The notes below the pieces were generated by a model that was given only the letters and a program-made list of their open reading frames with translations, did not search any database and was not told where the DNA came from. A stretch of DNA of 64,000 bases, taken from assembly GCA_018136815.1 (NCBI GenBank), contig CM030942.1:1945171-2009170 (forward strand), read 5' to 3'. The stretch's first letter is position 1, and every line of letters starts with the position of its first letter. The stretch is from Isochrysis galbana. Taxonomy: Eukaryota; Haptophyta; Isochrysidales; Isochrysidaceae. Positions 51,768 through 63,177 of this stretch are shown piece after piece. Made by a program: the position numbers and the translations under genes.

Positions 51768-51951
51768 AAATTTAAATTTTTAACAAATTTTTATGGGTCG
51801 CGGCGCGGCAAAGGAAAACGGAACTAGCGCTAACTCAAGACAGGACTCCCTGCCGCGGCCAGCGCAAGCACCCTTCCCCCTTATGCCACCCAGCTCTTCA
51901 CTAGCTTTCTACCTGCGCTAGCTGTAGCGCCCCTCCCTCCACACTCAAACA
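51768..51951 (-). repeat. LTR-like fragment, minus copy
   Basis: On the minus strand GTGGGGGGC then TGTTTGAGTGTGGAGGGAGG, GCTACAGCTAGCGCAGGTAG and ATAAAAATTTGTTAAAAATT. It matches 56601-56782 nearly throughout and both diverge after AAATTTAAATTT. A purine tract before TGTTTG suggests an LTR start. Confidence 0.75.
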
Positions 51952-52139
51952 GCCCCCCACGCCAGGATCCTGTTCTGGTCTCGCAGGCAAGGGGGCCTAA
52001 TGGGAGGGAGAGGAGCAACTCCTCAGAGAGGAGCTGTGGGGAAGGAGATGTCTGAGTGGGGGTAGGCCCAGGTCAATACTTCTAGAACTTTTTCTAGAAG
52101 TTTGGGCCGCTTCTGGATCGCGTCACAAGTTTGGGCCCT

Positions 52140-53990
52140 CTCGAGAAGTGGGCTGCAAGTTTGGGGGGCGGCGCTCGCTCTCTAGGATTAAAAACCCCTG
52201 TTCTAGCAGTATTCTCCTCTTCTACAAGTATAATCCCCTTTTCTACTTTCTACTTTTCTACGGATATATATATATAGGCCGTTTCCCGTCGCTGAATTCT
52301 GAATTTCAAAAAATGATCAAAGCTCAAAACGGTGCTACATTTATTTCTTTTACGTTACATAAACAGCAAACAGGACATTTTATCATGCCAAACACAAGAG
52401 ACAAGAGACATTTTTTTATTTGTTTTGCTTTTTGCAACAAAACCAACCCCCACCCCCAACCCCCCACTCGCGACTGGCGGCTGACGGCTGACCCATGGAT
52501 GGCGAGGGCCGAGGTGAGCCATGCCCGCCACCCCTTCTCCATGCTGGATGCTGGGTGTATGGGTTCACGTTTACCCGGTGTTGACCCACTTTGCGTTAAC
52601 ACCTCCATTGGCTAGGTGTGGCACATGCGTTAACACCTCAATCTGCAAGTGTTGGTACCAGCAGCGGGTTAACACCACACTGCCGATGCTGTGTACTACT
52701 GTGCACCCACGCACCCACGCACTCACGCACCCACTGAATGCTACGTGCCGCGCGTGCGCGCGCACGAGGAGCTGCACGGCCAAGTGGCAAGTGGGGAGTT
52801 GCTCTTCGGGCACGGGCACCATGGCACCATGGCCGACTTGGAACTTGCGCGGCTGCACCTGGCCTGCTGCGCGCGTTGCGCTGCTGCCGCTACACGGGCG
52901 GCGCGCCGGCGCGCCCGCGCCCGCGCACGATGGGACCGTGCTACTCCTTGTGCTTGTGCACGCGTGGGCCGCCTACTGCTAGGCCTGAGCCAAAATATGT
53001 AGTTTTTCGTGCCCAAATATGTGGAAAAAATATGTGGAAAATGTGTGAAATGTTGCCCAAATATGTGGAAAATATGTAGCTGTGTGGGGGGGGCGCGCGA
53101 CCGACCGGCCGACGCTCACGTTGCGCGCTGCGCGTCGCCTGCGCGTTCCACCTGCGCGGGGCCGCGCGTGTCCCGATAGGCATTTTGTCATTTGACCGCG
53201 CATTCCCTCGCGCGCGCAGCCGCGCTGCCCGCTAAAGCAAGAAGCAAGCAGAATCAGCAACCAGCAACCGCAACAATGACGAGTGGAAGTGCGTCAACAC
53301 CGTGTCAACACTTGTTGTGCCCTGCATCAACACTTGTAAGAGGCCAGATGGGTTAATACCTTGCCCAAGCTACTGTAATGGGCCCTCGAGGGCGTGTCAA
53401 CGTGAACGCATACGCCCTGGCTGGATGCTGGCCTGACTGCGCCCATGTGTCATGTGTGAGCCTGCGCATCTCAGCCTCTGCGGCGTTGCTTGAGCCCGCC
53501 CTACCGGCTACAAGCTACAGGCTACAAGCAATCGACGTTACACACTGCACGCGTTATCGCGTGTCGCTAGCGGACGGTGACAGCCTCCTCACTTACTTAG
53601 AATCAGGATGGCGTTGCGCGTTGCCCCTCCGCAGTCCGCAGTCCACAGCAATGCACGCGCGTAGCTGCGGGTGCGGATGAGTCGGATGAGGTCACACACT
53701 TTCATTCACTTTCAGTCGTCAGTCGTGTTTGTTTCGCTGTTTTGGCTTTTGTTCGTTCATTCATGCTTGTTTTGGGCTTGATCACCCCATGACTCGCGTG
53801 GACGCTCGACTTAAGTCGGGGGGTGTCGCATCCAGAGTATTTTATATACTCTAGGCGGATGCGGTGCTTCTATCAATGTGTAGTGTGTGAGAAAATTGAG
53901 TGAGTTTTGTTTTTGCCGGTGAGTTACCTCGAAGCTCCGTCCGCCGCATTGCACGCCGCATTTGTTCGTTCGTCCTTACTCGTTTCATTG
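52140..53990. other. Intergenic, repeat-rich, no gene seen
   Basis: GTTAACACC-type repeats at 52560-52680 and 53290-53375; AATATGTGGAAA x4 at 53015-53080; a possible LTR start (GGGGGGTGTCGCATCC, 53818-53833) with an AGAGTAT...ATACTCT hairpin. Open frames are not convincing. Confidence 0.5.
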
Positions 53991-54197
53991 GTTTGTTTGT
54001 GCGATGTTGCGTTAGTTTTCGGAGTTTTCTTGTTGGTGAGTGAGTGATGTGGGGTGTTGTCTTGTGGGCCGTCGTCGTGATGTAGCGCGCCCTTTCCCCC
54101 CCTCTCTCAAGACTTCTCTTCGCTCCATGCCCCTAGCCCCGCTGAGACTTGCCACGATCAAGCGTCGGCTTGATTCGACAGCCCAAAGGGCACTGAG

Positions 54198-54466
54198 TTG
54201 TAGGTACTTGTGGCCCACAAGAGTGGGGTGAAAACGATAAAGTGTAAGTGTATCAACATGGGTCTTGAGTTTGAGTTGAAATTTTTGGTGCTTGAAACAG
54301 AGGGTGAGGGGGTTCCGTGCTGTTTGGGTTGGTTGTGGTGTGAAGGGGGAGTGGGAGAGGGAGTCTAGTGTTGAAAGAGGGCCCAAGGCAGGGTGCAGGG
54401 TACTGAGCTGTAGATACTTGTGGCCCACAAGAGTGGGGTGAAGGAAACAAGTGTGTCAACATGTTG
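54198..54466 (+). repeat. Direct repeat GTGGCCCACAAGAGTGGGGT
   Basis: TACTTGTGGCCCACAAGAGT plus GGGGTGAA occurs at 54205-54233 and 54415-54443, each followed by GTGT...TCAACATG. The unit spans about 210 nt. Confidence 0.8.
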
Positions 54467-54469
54467 GGA

Positions 54470-55430
54470 AACAGAGGCATGGGGTGCTCTCCATGGAAGA
54501 TCGATGGTTGTGAAGTGCCCTCCCATGATGGGTGCACTGATGGTAGAGGTTTCCACCATGGGAAGGGCAGCTGAGCTGCCCTCCCACATGAGGTGCTCTT
54601 GGGGTGGGAGGGTTTCCCACTGTTGGAGGGGGTCTCAAAGACCCCCTGCATGCTACGCAGAGCCATGGTGGCAACCTGTTCGGTGCCAGTGCTCGCCACC
54701 CCGCGCGCTTGCGCGGGTGTGGTTTGGATGGGCTGGATGGGCTTTGAGAGGGCTTTCTGACGAGCCGACCTGGGCTGACCAGAAGTCAGAATCGGAACAA
54801 GAAGCAACGAAACATAGCGAGCGAAACGTGGACACGAACACACCGGAAACATTCACCCAAACCAAGCAAATTATCAAGCAACCGCGACCCCAAATCACCG
54901 ATAACCCAAACACGTCGCGAGAGACGGAGAGAGAGAGAGCGAGAGAGAGAGAGACTCCGCAGCGACGGCCGGAGCGTGTCTCCCTTGTAACTTCCCACGT
55001 AGCGGAGAGTCCGAAGGGGAGCGTCATGTCGCGCGACCGCGGCGATCACTTCGGATATAGATCGCAACGAGATATCTTCACGACGGAAGAAATCTTGCCG
55101 TTGAGCGTGAACCTTCTAGACGCTTCTAACGAACAACCCTGAGTAGCAACCAAGGGGAAGAAACACCAAAGGGGCCAAGGCTTGCATGTAGCTTGCATCA
55201 AGGGGAAAGATTCCCTCACCTAAGAAGCGAACCTACACCGATCTCCAAGGGGAGATGGCAAATTAAACCTCAAATCTCGAGCGGATAGAGCAACCGACTC
55301 GCTCGCCAAAAACCTTGACCGAGAAGAAACAAACAAGGACCTACAAGCCAAGGGTAGCGGACCTAGGGAATGTAAGAGGAAATTTCCGAACGCCAACGCG
55401 AACGCCAAATGCCGGAAGACAACGAAACCC
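54470..55430. other. Repeat-derived intergenic DNA
   Basis: No recognised protein. CGATCTCCAAGGGGAGATGG (55239) is shared, inverted, with 30765. Confidence 0.45.
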
Positions 55431-55446
55431 TAACCAGGCTAAGCAG
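55431..55446 (+). repeat. SINE-like target duplication, left (16 bp)
   Basis: TAACCAGGCTAAGCAG, identical to 56206-56221. Confidence 0.93.
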
Positions 55447-56205
55447 CAACTAAGTTTATACTTGGTTGACCCATGGGGGGGCACGAGCCCCCCCCTCTCT
55501 CCACTCCTCCCCTGCCATGGGGGAGGAACCACCCATCCTCCTGGCATGCCTGATGGCTTGCCAGGAGGCCACTGCCCTACTGACCCACTCCCATCCCCAC
55601 AGGCTCGCCCCATTCGCCCATCCTGGCCCCTCGTGACCAGCCCAATGCTCCAACCCCCCCTCCCCCCCTGGTCGACAGGCAGACAGGTGCAGCGTGGGGG
55701 CCCCAGAGGCTCGGGAGCGCCAGCGAGGGAGAGGCAGGGGAGGCAAGGGCCCAGCCCCAGCCTCCTCTGCCCCCTGAGCTGGCCTCCAGGAGTCTCCAGG
55801 GGCCGCCAGAGGGCAGCTGGAGGTCTGCCGCAGGCGCGCCATCGCGCGTGCCGCAGGAGAGGGGAGAGAGAGCGCGGAGAAGGGGGTGGGCGCGAGCGAG
55901 AGCTCCGCCCACCGGAAAATCGGTAAGTCTCGCGCCTGTTTACAGGATAAGACGAGACAGAGTCGGCCGCCCACTCGGAGACACAGGAGGAAGGGGGGGA
56001 AAGATCACCGGGGGGGGGCGCGGGCCACCGGACCATATCTAAGCCCTTTTCCCCTATCCCCCTAGTAGTGTACGGGGGGAGCCGCCTGATGGCGGGGGGA
56101 GAAGGGCCGGGGAATGGGGGTGTAGAGAGTATGCTACGTGCTACTTGTAGTGGGTAGTGGTTCCATTCGCCGCGAGTGCGGTAAGACTATTAAAAGGTTT
56201 TTTTT
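55447..56205 (-). mobile_element. SINE-like element, full-length, 759 bp
   Basis: On the plus strand it runs CAACTAAGTTTATACTTGGT ... GTAAGACTATTAAAAGG-T(n). It is the inverse of the 47370 copy and carries the GTCTGCCGCAGGCGCGCC site into which the hAT inserted in the 13651 copy. Exact 16-bp duplications flank it. Confidence 0.92.
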
Positions 56206-56221
56206 TAACCAGGCTAAGCAG
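56206..56221 (+). repeat. SINE-like target duplication, right (16 bp)
   Basis: TAACCAGGCTAAGCAG, identical to 55431-55446. Confidence 0.93.
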
Positions 56222-56600
56222 AACCTACGAAGAACCGGCCTGGACGACAACGAAAGTTAGCAAGTCCCAAGAAAGAACCGGAACCCAACGAGAAACAACA
56301 AGCCTTGCAAGAAGCTAAATAAGCCTTCACAAGGTAACCCGAGAGCCTGAGACAAGCGCGCAGCGAGCGACAGGCGATCTTGCTCCTTTGGGTCAAGATT
56401 GCCCGAAAGGAGGAAACCTGGAATCTAGACCTGATAAACAGGCTAGACGGAACGAAACGAGAACTCGAATTCTAGATCGCTAGGGACGAACCCTACCAAC
56501 CTAGGTATGCCTGAGCTTCACCGTGTGGCCGCACGGCGAAGGACCTGGAAATAAGAACCTGGAAATCGCATCATCTACGATGAATGCGACAGTGGGGGGC

Positions 56601-56782
56601 TGTTTGAGTGTGGAGGGAGGGGCGCTACAGCTAGCGCAGGTAGAAAGCTAGTGAAGAGCTGGGTGGCATAAGGGGGAAGGGTGCTTGCGCTTGCCGCGGC
56701 AGGGAGTCCTGTCTTGAGTTAGCGCTAGTTCCGTTCCTTTGCCGCGCCGCGACCCATAAAAATTTGTTAAAAATTTAAATTT
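56601..56782 (+). repeat. LTR-like fragment, plus copy
   Basis: AGTGGGGGGC then TGTTTGAGTGTGG, same sequence as 51768-51951 reversed. The purine tract then TG fits the start of a 3' LTR. Confidence 0.75.
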
Positions 56783-57144
56783 TCTGAAGGTGGGATCAGC
56801 CTTGCTCTGACACGGGGCAGCTAACACCTAAGCTAAGCTAGGGTGGACTCACCTAAACGACAGCCGAGAGTCTGCCTAGAGCTAGGCTCAGATCGCACAC
56901 CCTGGCCTGCCAATCACTCTGACTAATCCTCATTCAACTTGGTGTCTGGTATCGAAGGCCTCCTCTCCCTGCAGTTGCAGTTGGAGCGAAATAATAGCGG
57001 CTAAGACCCTCCTTGGAGCTAGAGCTGGAGGACGTGTGAAAGTAGCGGTAATGGTTAGGTGGTGGCAAAAATAGGGGTTTAATTCATCCACCACATGCAA
57101 CCACCTCTACAGGAGCGGCGCCGCCCGTCTGCGATCCTCTACCG
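56783..57144. other. MsrB gene 3' flank
   Basis: No gene seen; the MsrB stop is at 57145. Confidence 0.4.
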
Positions 57145-57938
57145 CTACTCGGCAGCTCTCTCGGAGTTTGCGTTGAGCAAAAGACCGACATTGCGTGCGA
57201 CGACGATCATGCCAAATCCAAGGAGCACTGTTCCTGCAGGACCGCCGGGCGGGAGAATATCCAGAGCTGCCGCTGCCCAGGGTGTCTTTGCCGCAGGGCC
57301 GAGTCGGACGGCGAATCCAATGAGCTCCCCCCCCACCAATGCGCCTCCTAGGACAAGCTCCGGTAAAACACTTGCGAAAGGTGCCCTCCGCAAAGCCGGG
57401 GAGCTTTCAAAAGTTGCATCAGCGCTTGCTGCGAGCGCCTCGTCAACATCGGCGGAGACGAAGTCAAGTGCGAGGCCGTTGATGCAGTAGCGCTGGCCGG
57501 TGGGACGCGGACCGTCCGAGAAGACGTGGCCGAGGTGGCCGTTGCAGCAGCGGCAGCGAACCTCCGTGCGAGGCATGACCAACTTGAAGTCTATCCTTCG
57601 CTCGACCGCATCTTCAGCTGCGGGCGCCCAGAACGAGGGCCAGCCCGACCCTGACTCAAACTTCTGTTCGGTGCGGAAGAGCGGTGCGCCACAGCCCGCG
57701 CACTTCCACACGCCACGCTCTTTCACATCGTTGAGCGGTGAGCTCCACGGCGGCTCAGTGCCATCCTCATGCAGCACGCGATACACTTCCGGTCGAGGCG
57801 CTCACGCCACTCGTCCTCGGTGAGCTCGAGACGCATGGAGATGGGTGCGCTCACACGAGGCGCCCACGCCCGCGCGTGGCCGCTGTCTGCCCACAGCGCT
57901 GCGCTGGCTAGCAGAGCCGCCAACGCAGACACCAGCAT
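57145..57938 (-). CDS. msrB: Peptide methionine-R-sulfoxide reductase (MsrB), with a 1-base frameshift and hydrophobic tail
   Basis: Reduces the R form of methionine sulfoxide in proteins. The N-terminal frame from 57938 has a signal or transit peptide (MLVSALAALLASAALWADSG) and ends ELTEDEWRERLDRK. The rest of the domain is in another frame from 57786: VYRVLHEDGTEPPW, WKCAGCGAPLFRTEQKFESG, SGWPSFW, CRCCNGHLGHVFSDG, GQRYCINGLALDF, with both zinc CxxC pairs and the catalytic Cys of RYCIN. The two frames meet at CGGAA|GTGTAT, one base short. Homology continues on both sides without a gap, so a deletion or a sequencing error is more likely than an intron. After the domain, about 100 extra residues include two hydrophobic stretches (VLPELVLGGALVGGELIGF, GTVLLGFGMIVVA), unusual for MsrB. 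Divergent from the cupin gene. Confidence 0.88.
57787..57790 (-). other. Apparent 1-nt deletion in MsrB
   Basis: Minus strand GAC CGG AA|GTG TAT CGC: one base is missing between the codons for Lys and Val in RLDRK-VYRVL. Confidence 0.75.
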
Positions 57939-58170
57939 CGCGGCCAGCGCAGCAGTGACCCAAGAGGGAATCCAAGACCTATCAGCTAGTACTTAGAATA
58001 CTATTTCGAGTAGTGTGTAAAGTAGTACTCGTACTCCTATGTTTCTTCACGGCTCCCTTTCATTTCACACCTCTCCGTCCGCTGTGCTGCTCGCAACGCG
58101 CCTCCCGCAGCTCCACCACACACCCCACCCTTCCACGACGTGTGCGCCTCAGCTCCGCCCTCTCGCCGCG

Positions 58171-60438
58171 ATGGGCGGGCCTCAACAGTGGGGGAGCCGA
58201 TTCCCAAGCGCCGCCGCCGCTTGTGCGGCGCTCATGCTCGCGCTCGTCGCCGCCATCCTCTTGGCTCGGCGGCCCTCTAGGCCGCTCGGCTGGGGCCTGG
58301 AGAGTGGCTTTCCGTCACCGCTCCATGAGGACGGGCCTCTCTGGGAGCCTGAGCTCAGTGAGTACTTTGCACCGCTCAACGTGCTCGCGCGCGAGGAGAG
58401 TCAAGGCCTCTCTACCGGGCCAAGAGCTCGAGTTGATGACATCGGTTTGTCAACAAGTGGGGTGGTGGCAGTCAATCCGGCTGAGGTTGTCCAACGCCAT
58501 GCGGCAAGGGCATCGGGGCGTTGGGCGACCATCCCGCGAGTGCGCGACGTGTCGCAGTCGCGATTTGCAGAGCTTGCGGCGAGCGGCCAACCTTTTGTCA
58601 TCGCGGATGGCGGACGAGATCTTCCGCTGCTTGGCTCGACGTGTCGTGAATACGCTGAGACTTGGCCCAACGCTAGCATGAGAGCTGAATATTTTGATGA
58701 GGGACTGATGGAAGATCATTGGCACATCTTCCGCGACGAGGAGGAAGGTGAGAACAAAATCAGCCTCTCTCATCCTTTATGGTGGAATACATATCGCCGC
58801 GCCAAATACCAACAAGGCATCGAACATCACATGGCGGCAGAGGAAAAGGTGCTCTCGAACATGCGATCCAAAGCAAGCACATCAGCAGAATGGAGACGAG
58901 AGCAGCAAAGCTCATTTCAGAGAAAAGCAGCTCCACTCTCGACAAACCTAGGGGTCGCCAATAGGCAAGCACCAGAAGCCCACAGGTTCGGGCCCGCTCA
59001 GGTAGATGGAACAACAAGTGAGCAGCTGCGGCTTGCGGCTCCCTACATTTGGCACGTCAAGGACCAAGAGCCGCTCGCTACGAAGCGCTCGGTTCAGGCA
59101 CGATGGCGGCCGCCATACTTTGCGCGTTTCTCTTTTCTAAACGCGTGGGAGGCCTCTGAAAACTTCGAGTTCTGGTTCTCCTTGCCGGGCGGTGGAACCA
59201 TGGCACATGGGGATGCATACTGTGAGTTGACTATTTCGCTCCAGCTGCGGGGAAAGAAGCGGTGGCGTCTTATGATGATGCCAGCGTCAGATAATACGAG
59301 CCGCTCGCTGGACACGACCGATGGTAAACTATATACAAGTGAGTTCGATTTAGGCGTTTGCACCATGGCATCGTTCAAGTTGTGGTCCTGTGCTGAGAGA
59401 TAAAAGCCATCGGAAAATCCACAAAACCCAAGCTGCCATCTCACCTCCATGGCGACCTCACGCTCACGTAAAGAAACACGATTCTGGATGCATCAGCCTC
59501 AATCTCATCTTCGCCCCTGCAGGCGAGCTATGGGTTCCTGAATATGAGACGGTCGTCGAGCCGGGCGAGGCCATGGTGTTCCCCCCAAGCTACCTTCACG
59601 AGACTTATGTCTCACCAAAAGATAATCCTGATGGCGAGTGCACCGTTGCGACTACATTCCAATTGCCATCGCCCGCTCCAGCGAGGTATCTCCGAGCCTT
59701 TCTTCCACGATTGGTGAGTCGCAGCCCGACTGAGGGAGAGGAGATACCCGAAATTATATGGACGGCGTTGGCTAGAAGGCCCATCGAATGGTTACCCCAA
59801 CGACGGTCCATGGTGACTATTATGGCCACATCGCCCCGCCTCCTCAAAGATGGCGTGATGACCGTGATTATCGCCCCGCCTCCTACTCTCCCCATCCATA
59901 TATGCAGGCCACGTCAAATCTACAGCACGACGAGCGTTGCGTTTCGGACAAGTGGAGTCCACTTGCACTTGCAGGTCTGCATCGGCGGCAGGTGATGGCG
60001 CGGCCAAAGGGAATCCGGGGTCATGATTCTGAGCCGATGAGCGAAGATCCGAAAATCCCGGGAAGCACTCGCATTTATCGGGCGAGGCTCGCCTTCTCTG
60101 CCGAGAGCCACGCTGCAAATATCCTTAAGGCGGCCGATACGGATAGGTCTGGCGACATTTCACCGAATGAGATGCTACATTTCCTGCGCATGCATCCAGA
60201 GACAGCATGGGCACGCCAACAAGAAAGCGGTCCACCGCACTACGGACAGCTATTGAGCGAGGCCGAGGCGGAAGCTATCGGTAGGGAAAGGGTTGATGCA
60301 CTCGCCCGTGACATCTGGAGTTTTCAAGATGTTAATCGTGACGATGTCCTGACGCTTGACGAAATTCAAGCCTCTACTGAGCGTTGGTTCCAAAGTCTGC
60401 GCCAATCAGCAAACATGAAACGTCAAATTAGGGCCTGA
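58171..60438 (+). CDS. JmjC/cupin-like domain protein with EF-hands, 3 exons: 58171-59338, 59433-59713, 59776-60438
   Basis: 703 residues from the ATG at 58171 (an in-frame ATG at 58039 is also possible). A signal anchor lies near residues 10-33 (AAAACAALMLALVAAILLAR). A cupin_8/JmjC-like oxygenase domain follows: FAELAASGQPFVIADGG, WFSLPGGGTMAHGDAYCE with the HxD iron ligands, LRGKKRWRLM, WRPHAHVKK, and VEPGEAMVFPPSYLHETYVS with the distal His. The tail holds two EF-hand loops (DTDRSGDISPNEM, DVNRDDVLTLDEI). The introns 59339-59432 (GTGAGT...CCAAG, phase 1) and 59714-59775 (GTGAGT...GCTAG, phase 0) are in phase. The other acceptor candidates for intron 1 are out of phase, except 59400. Probably a lumenal Fe(II)/2-oxoglutarate hydroxylase tuned by calcium; the substrate is not known. 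Confidence 0.8.
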
Positions 60439-61607
60439 CGCGGTGATGGTCTCTCCAGCGCTATGCATCACATCTCGGAGGGTCCCACGGCTCGATGCCA
60501 CTTCGGCGATTCCTGGAATGTTTTGAACTTGTTCTCTATGCCAATATCCCATTCGGCCATTGCGTGTTACTCCGCTTAGGTTTTCCCATCAACTCTTTAC
60601 TGCCAGGACCGCAACAGCCAATCAGCTGCTTCGTTTTGTACTTTTTCGTAGATAGCAAGGGGGAGAAGGGCTGCATATAAGAGATGTCTACTGCACGTTC
60701 TGCAGGAAAGAAGTGCGCTTGTGGATGGGGTGAGAGCCGCGGGGCGGGGGGCGGGGCCGGGGGAGGGGGACGCGCCCTCCCTGTGGCAAAAACACGTCAC
60801 TCCCATTGCCTCTCCATCATCTACTTTGAGGTAAACATCGAATATCCGTGATAGAATGAAGCATCGATTTGGCTGCCTCGTGGTTTTGCACATTTCCTCA
60901 CTTATTCCCTGCAAAAAACCATCATGAACTGTTCTCGCATAAGGGTTACCATGGGGGCCGCCATCTTCCCCTACATGTGAAACACAGATTCAGTGAGTTT
61001 CTACGGAGGGCTAATACATATGAGTTTGGCTGAGTTTCTGGGAGAGGCAGTCGGGGCCGCAGGCCCCGGCGTGAGGTGATGGTGAAGTTGCCGGGGCCGA
61101 AGGCCCCGGACGCCGTGAAGCGACCGGTGAAGCTTTACATAAAGATAAAACAAGAGAGGAAAATTATGAAAAGGGTGGGGGGGGGGTCGTTTCGCAAGTG
61201 GAGTAAGGGGCGGGGGGGGGGGGGGGGGGGGGGCGGGGGGCTATGTAAAGACAGGAACGAGGCCGAGAGGTAAAAATGGGAAGGGGTGTAGTTTCGGCAC
61301 AAAGAGGACCCGTGCGGGGAAAGAAAGAAAGGGCGGGGGGAAGGGGGAAGGGGGGAGAGGAGGGAAACGGGAGAGGTGGGAAACTCTGCCTTACGCCTTA
61401 CCCCTAGGGAAGCCCCCCCGGTATCTGAGTTTCCCACTGAGTTTCCCTGAGTTTCTTCCATGGCCAAAAAACATAAAACATACTGAGTTTAGTGTGTTTG
61501 GAGAGTGAACCCGCTGAGTTTCACATGTAGGCATCTTCCATCTTGCTCGATCAAGAAGTTGCAACTTGAGGTTCTCTTTTTCTTCACGCTCCCCCCACCT
61601 ACTTTGG
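60439..61607. other. Intergenic, no gene seen
   Basis: Two GC hairpins, GGGGCCGCAGGCCCC (61049) and CCGGGGCCGAAGGCCCCGG (61093), may act as terminator-like or structural elements. A G run of about 22 lies at 61212-61233. Several GAGTTTC repeats occur at 60990-61050 and 61424-61525. Confidence 0.5.
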
Positions 61608-61615
61608 TATATAAG
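61608..61615 (+). promoter_or_regulatory. TATA box candidate
   Basis: TATATAAG, followed by GCAGCTC. The best TATA match ahead of a gene in the window; the start codon is 380 nt on, so a long leader or a 5' UTR intron would be required. Confidence 0.45.
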
Positions 61616-61987
61616 CAGCTCTATCCACGCGGGTGGATCAAACGAGGGGGGTCTCACTAGACCAAGCACCAAGCACCTTTCAGAAGAAAACAAAAAGAAA
61701 ACGCGCAGGAGTAAAGACAGTACTTTACTTTACTCTCCACACAAAACACCAAAAAAACAAAAAAACGAGCGATGGCGATGGCAAACCAACAGACATTTCC
61801 AGGAAACAACCTCCCCCCCCCCCCCCTCCCAGCCCCCCACCCGCGTCCCCAGGTTTCGTCGCGCGAGTGGCTCCCTCTCTCGCTCTTCTCAAACTCTAGT
61901 CCCCACATCTGCGTCGAGGGAAAGCCGCCGAGGTCGCACTCCCCACTCTCTCCCTCTCTCTCCCTCTCTCTCCCTCTCTCCATCCAG

Positions 61988-62503
61988 ATGCTTGCTGTTT
62001 GCACCGCCGCTGCCATCGGGCTTCTCATCGGCCCGCCTCTCGCCACACCTATCATGCCTGCCGCCGCACCGATGGCTGATGTTCGCCCAGCCTCGTCCAC
62101 ACTTATTGCAGACCTTCTCGATGACTTTGGCGTGCAGCAGGATGAGCAGAACAAGGCCATCCTGGCAAGGAAGGCTGCGTTGAAGCAGCGCATTCAAGAT
62201 GCCGAGGCACAAGCTGCTGCTGAGGCCGAGAAGGCCGAGAAGCTCCAGGCTGAGCGGAAAGCCAAGGCTGAGGCTGCGGCTGCAGCGAGGGAGGCGAAGA
62301 AGCAGGCTGATGCTGCTGCTGCTGCGCAGAGGCGCGCTGAGCGCGAAGCCAAGGAGGCGGTCGTCGCAGTCAAGGCCGGAGGGTCCGCCACCAACTCGAG
62401 GAAGGAGTACGGAGAGGTGGTTCGAGTCAATAAGCAGGCGGAGCGCATTGCGGAACGTGAGGCACGTGGAGAAAGGGCTCCGAGCCTGTTTCCACAGTTT
62501 TGA
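61988..62503 (+). CDS. Small Ala-rich coiled-coil protein with signal peptide
   Basis: 171 residues from ATG 61988 (MLAVCTAAAIGLLIGPPLAT), a hydrophobic signal or thylakoid-type leader. The frame is open from 61772 but that part is Pro/Ser low complexity from a C tract. Residues 45-125 are a continuous charged Ala-rich coiled coil (ARKAALKQRIQDAEAQAAAE, AEKAEKLQAERKAKAEAAAA), and the end is basic (YGEVVRVNKQAERIAEREAR). No family recognised. A plastid or secretory target is possible. No intron seen. Confidence 0.6.
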   Translation: MLAVCTAAAIGLLIGPPLATPIMPAAAPMADVRPASSTLIADLLDDFGVQQDEQNKAILARKAALKQRIQDAEAQAAAEAEKAEKLQAERKAKAEAAAAAREAKKQADAAAAAQRRAEREAKEAVVAVKAGGSATNSRKEYGEVVRVNKQAERIAEREARGERAPSLFPQF

Positions 62504-63177
62504 GAAGACATACTAATTGGTTTGGCATGCTGCCTTGGTGCCTCAGCATGAATATCCCGCACCATTAAATCTCTACATGCAGCTACGTGCCGCCGACGCC
62601 TGTTTGCATGTCTGGCGGCTTTCGCCTCTCTGTTTCTTGGCTTGTGCTTTACAGCAAGTGCAAGTATGCGGTATGCCAAATGTCCACCAACACCTAGGGT
62701 GGTCAAACAATGATTTATAACTACTAACATGTGGGGGGGGGGCTGCATTTTTTGACCGTCCCCCAAAGCCCATAAAAAACTCCCGGGGGGCTCACCTGCC
62801 GCCAAGAAAAATTCCCGAGGAAAATGGTGGGTTCTACCGCCCCCCTCGCCCCCCCTCTGCACACGCGTTGGGGCTCTAACAGTAAAGAACTGACGGTCGC
62901 GCCGCGGGGACGATAAGGTTATTTCGGGGCCGTTGTTTCATGACACGCGATTCCCCCGAGATCCGTCCACGCGATCAGGCGCCCGACCTTCATCTGGTGC
63001 CTAGAGCAGGGAGGGAAGTCACCCGTGGAGCACCCCAGGCACCCCACAGCGCGTGCACACGACTGCCTTGGCCACTAAATAGTCCATCCTGACCGCCCCG
63101 ACCCGCCCCTCGCAGGAATCGCCCGCGTTCGTACTCGACAACGACCTCTACCTCCTCGACGCTGGGGCCGTCGACGC
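62504..63177. other. Intergenic, no gene seen
   Basis: No supported gene. CCCCCGGGAG and G runs at 62730-62760. Confidence 0.4.

Noticed and set aside
53818-53900. Third LTR start at GGGGGGTGTCGCATCC
   Set aside because: Only a purine tract and TG are visible, with no second copy in the window; kept as a remark and not as a feature.
55315-56036. Frames of about 200-230 aa over the SINE-like element at 55447
   Set aside because: Same reason: GC-driven open frames on both strands.
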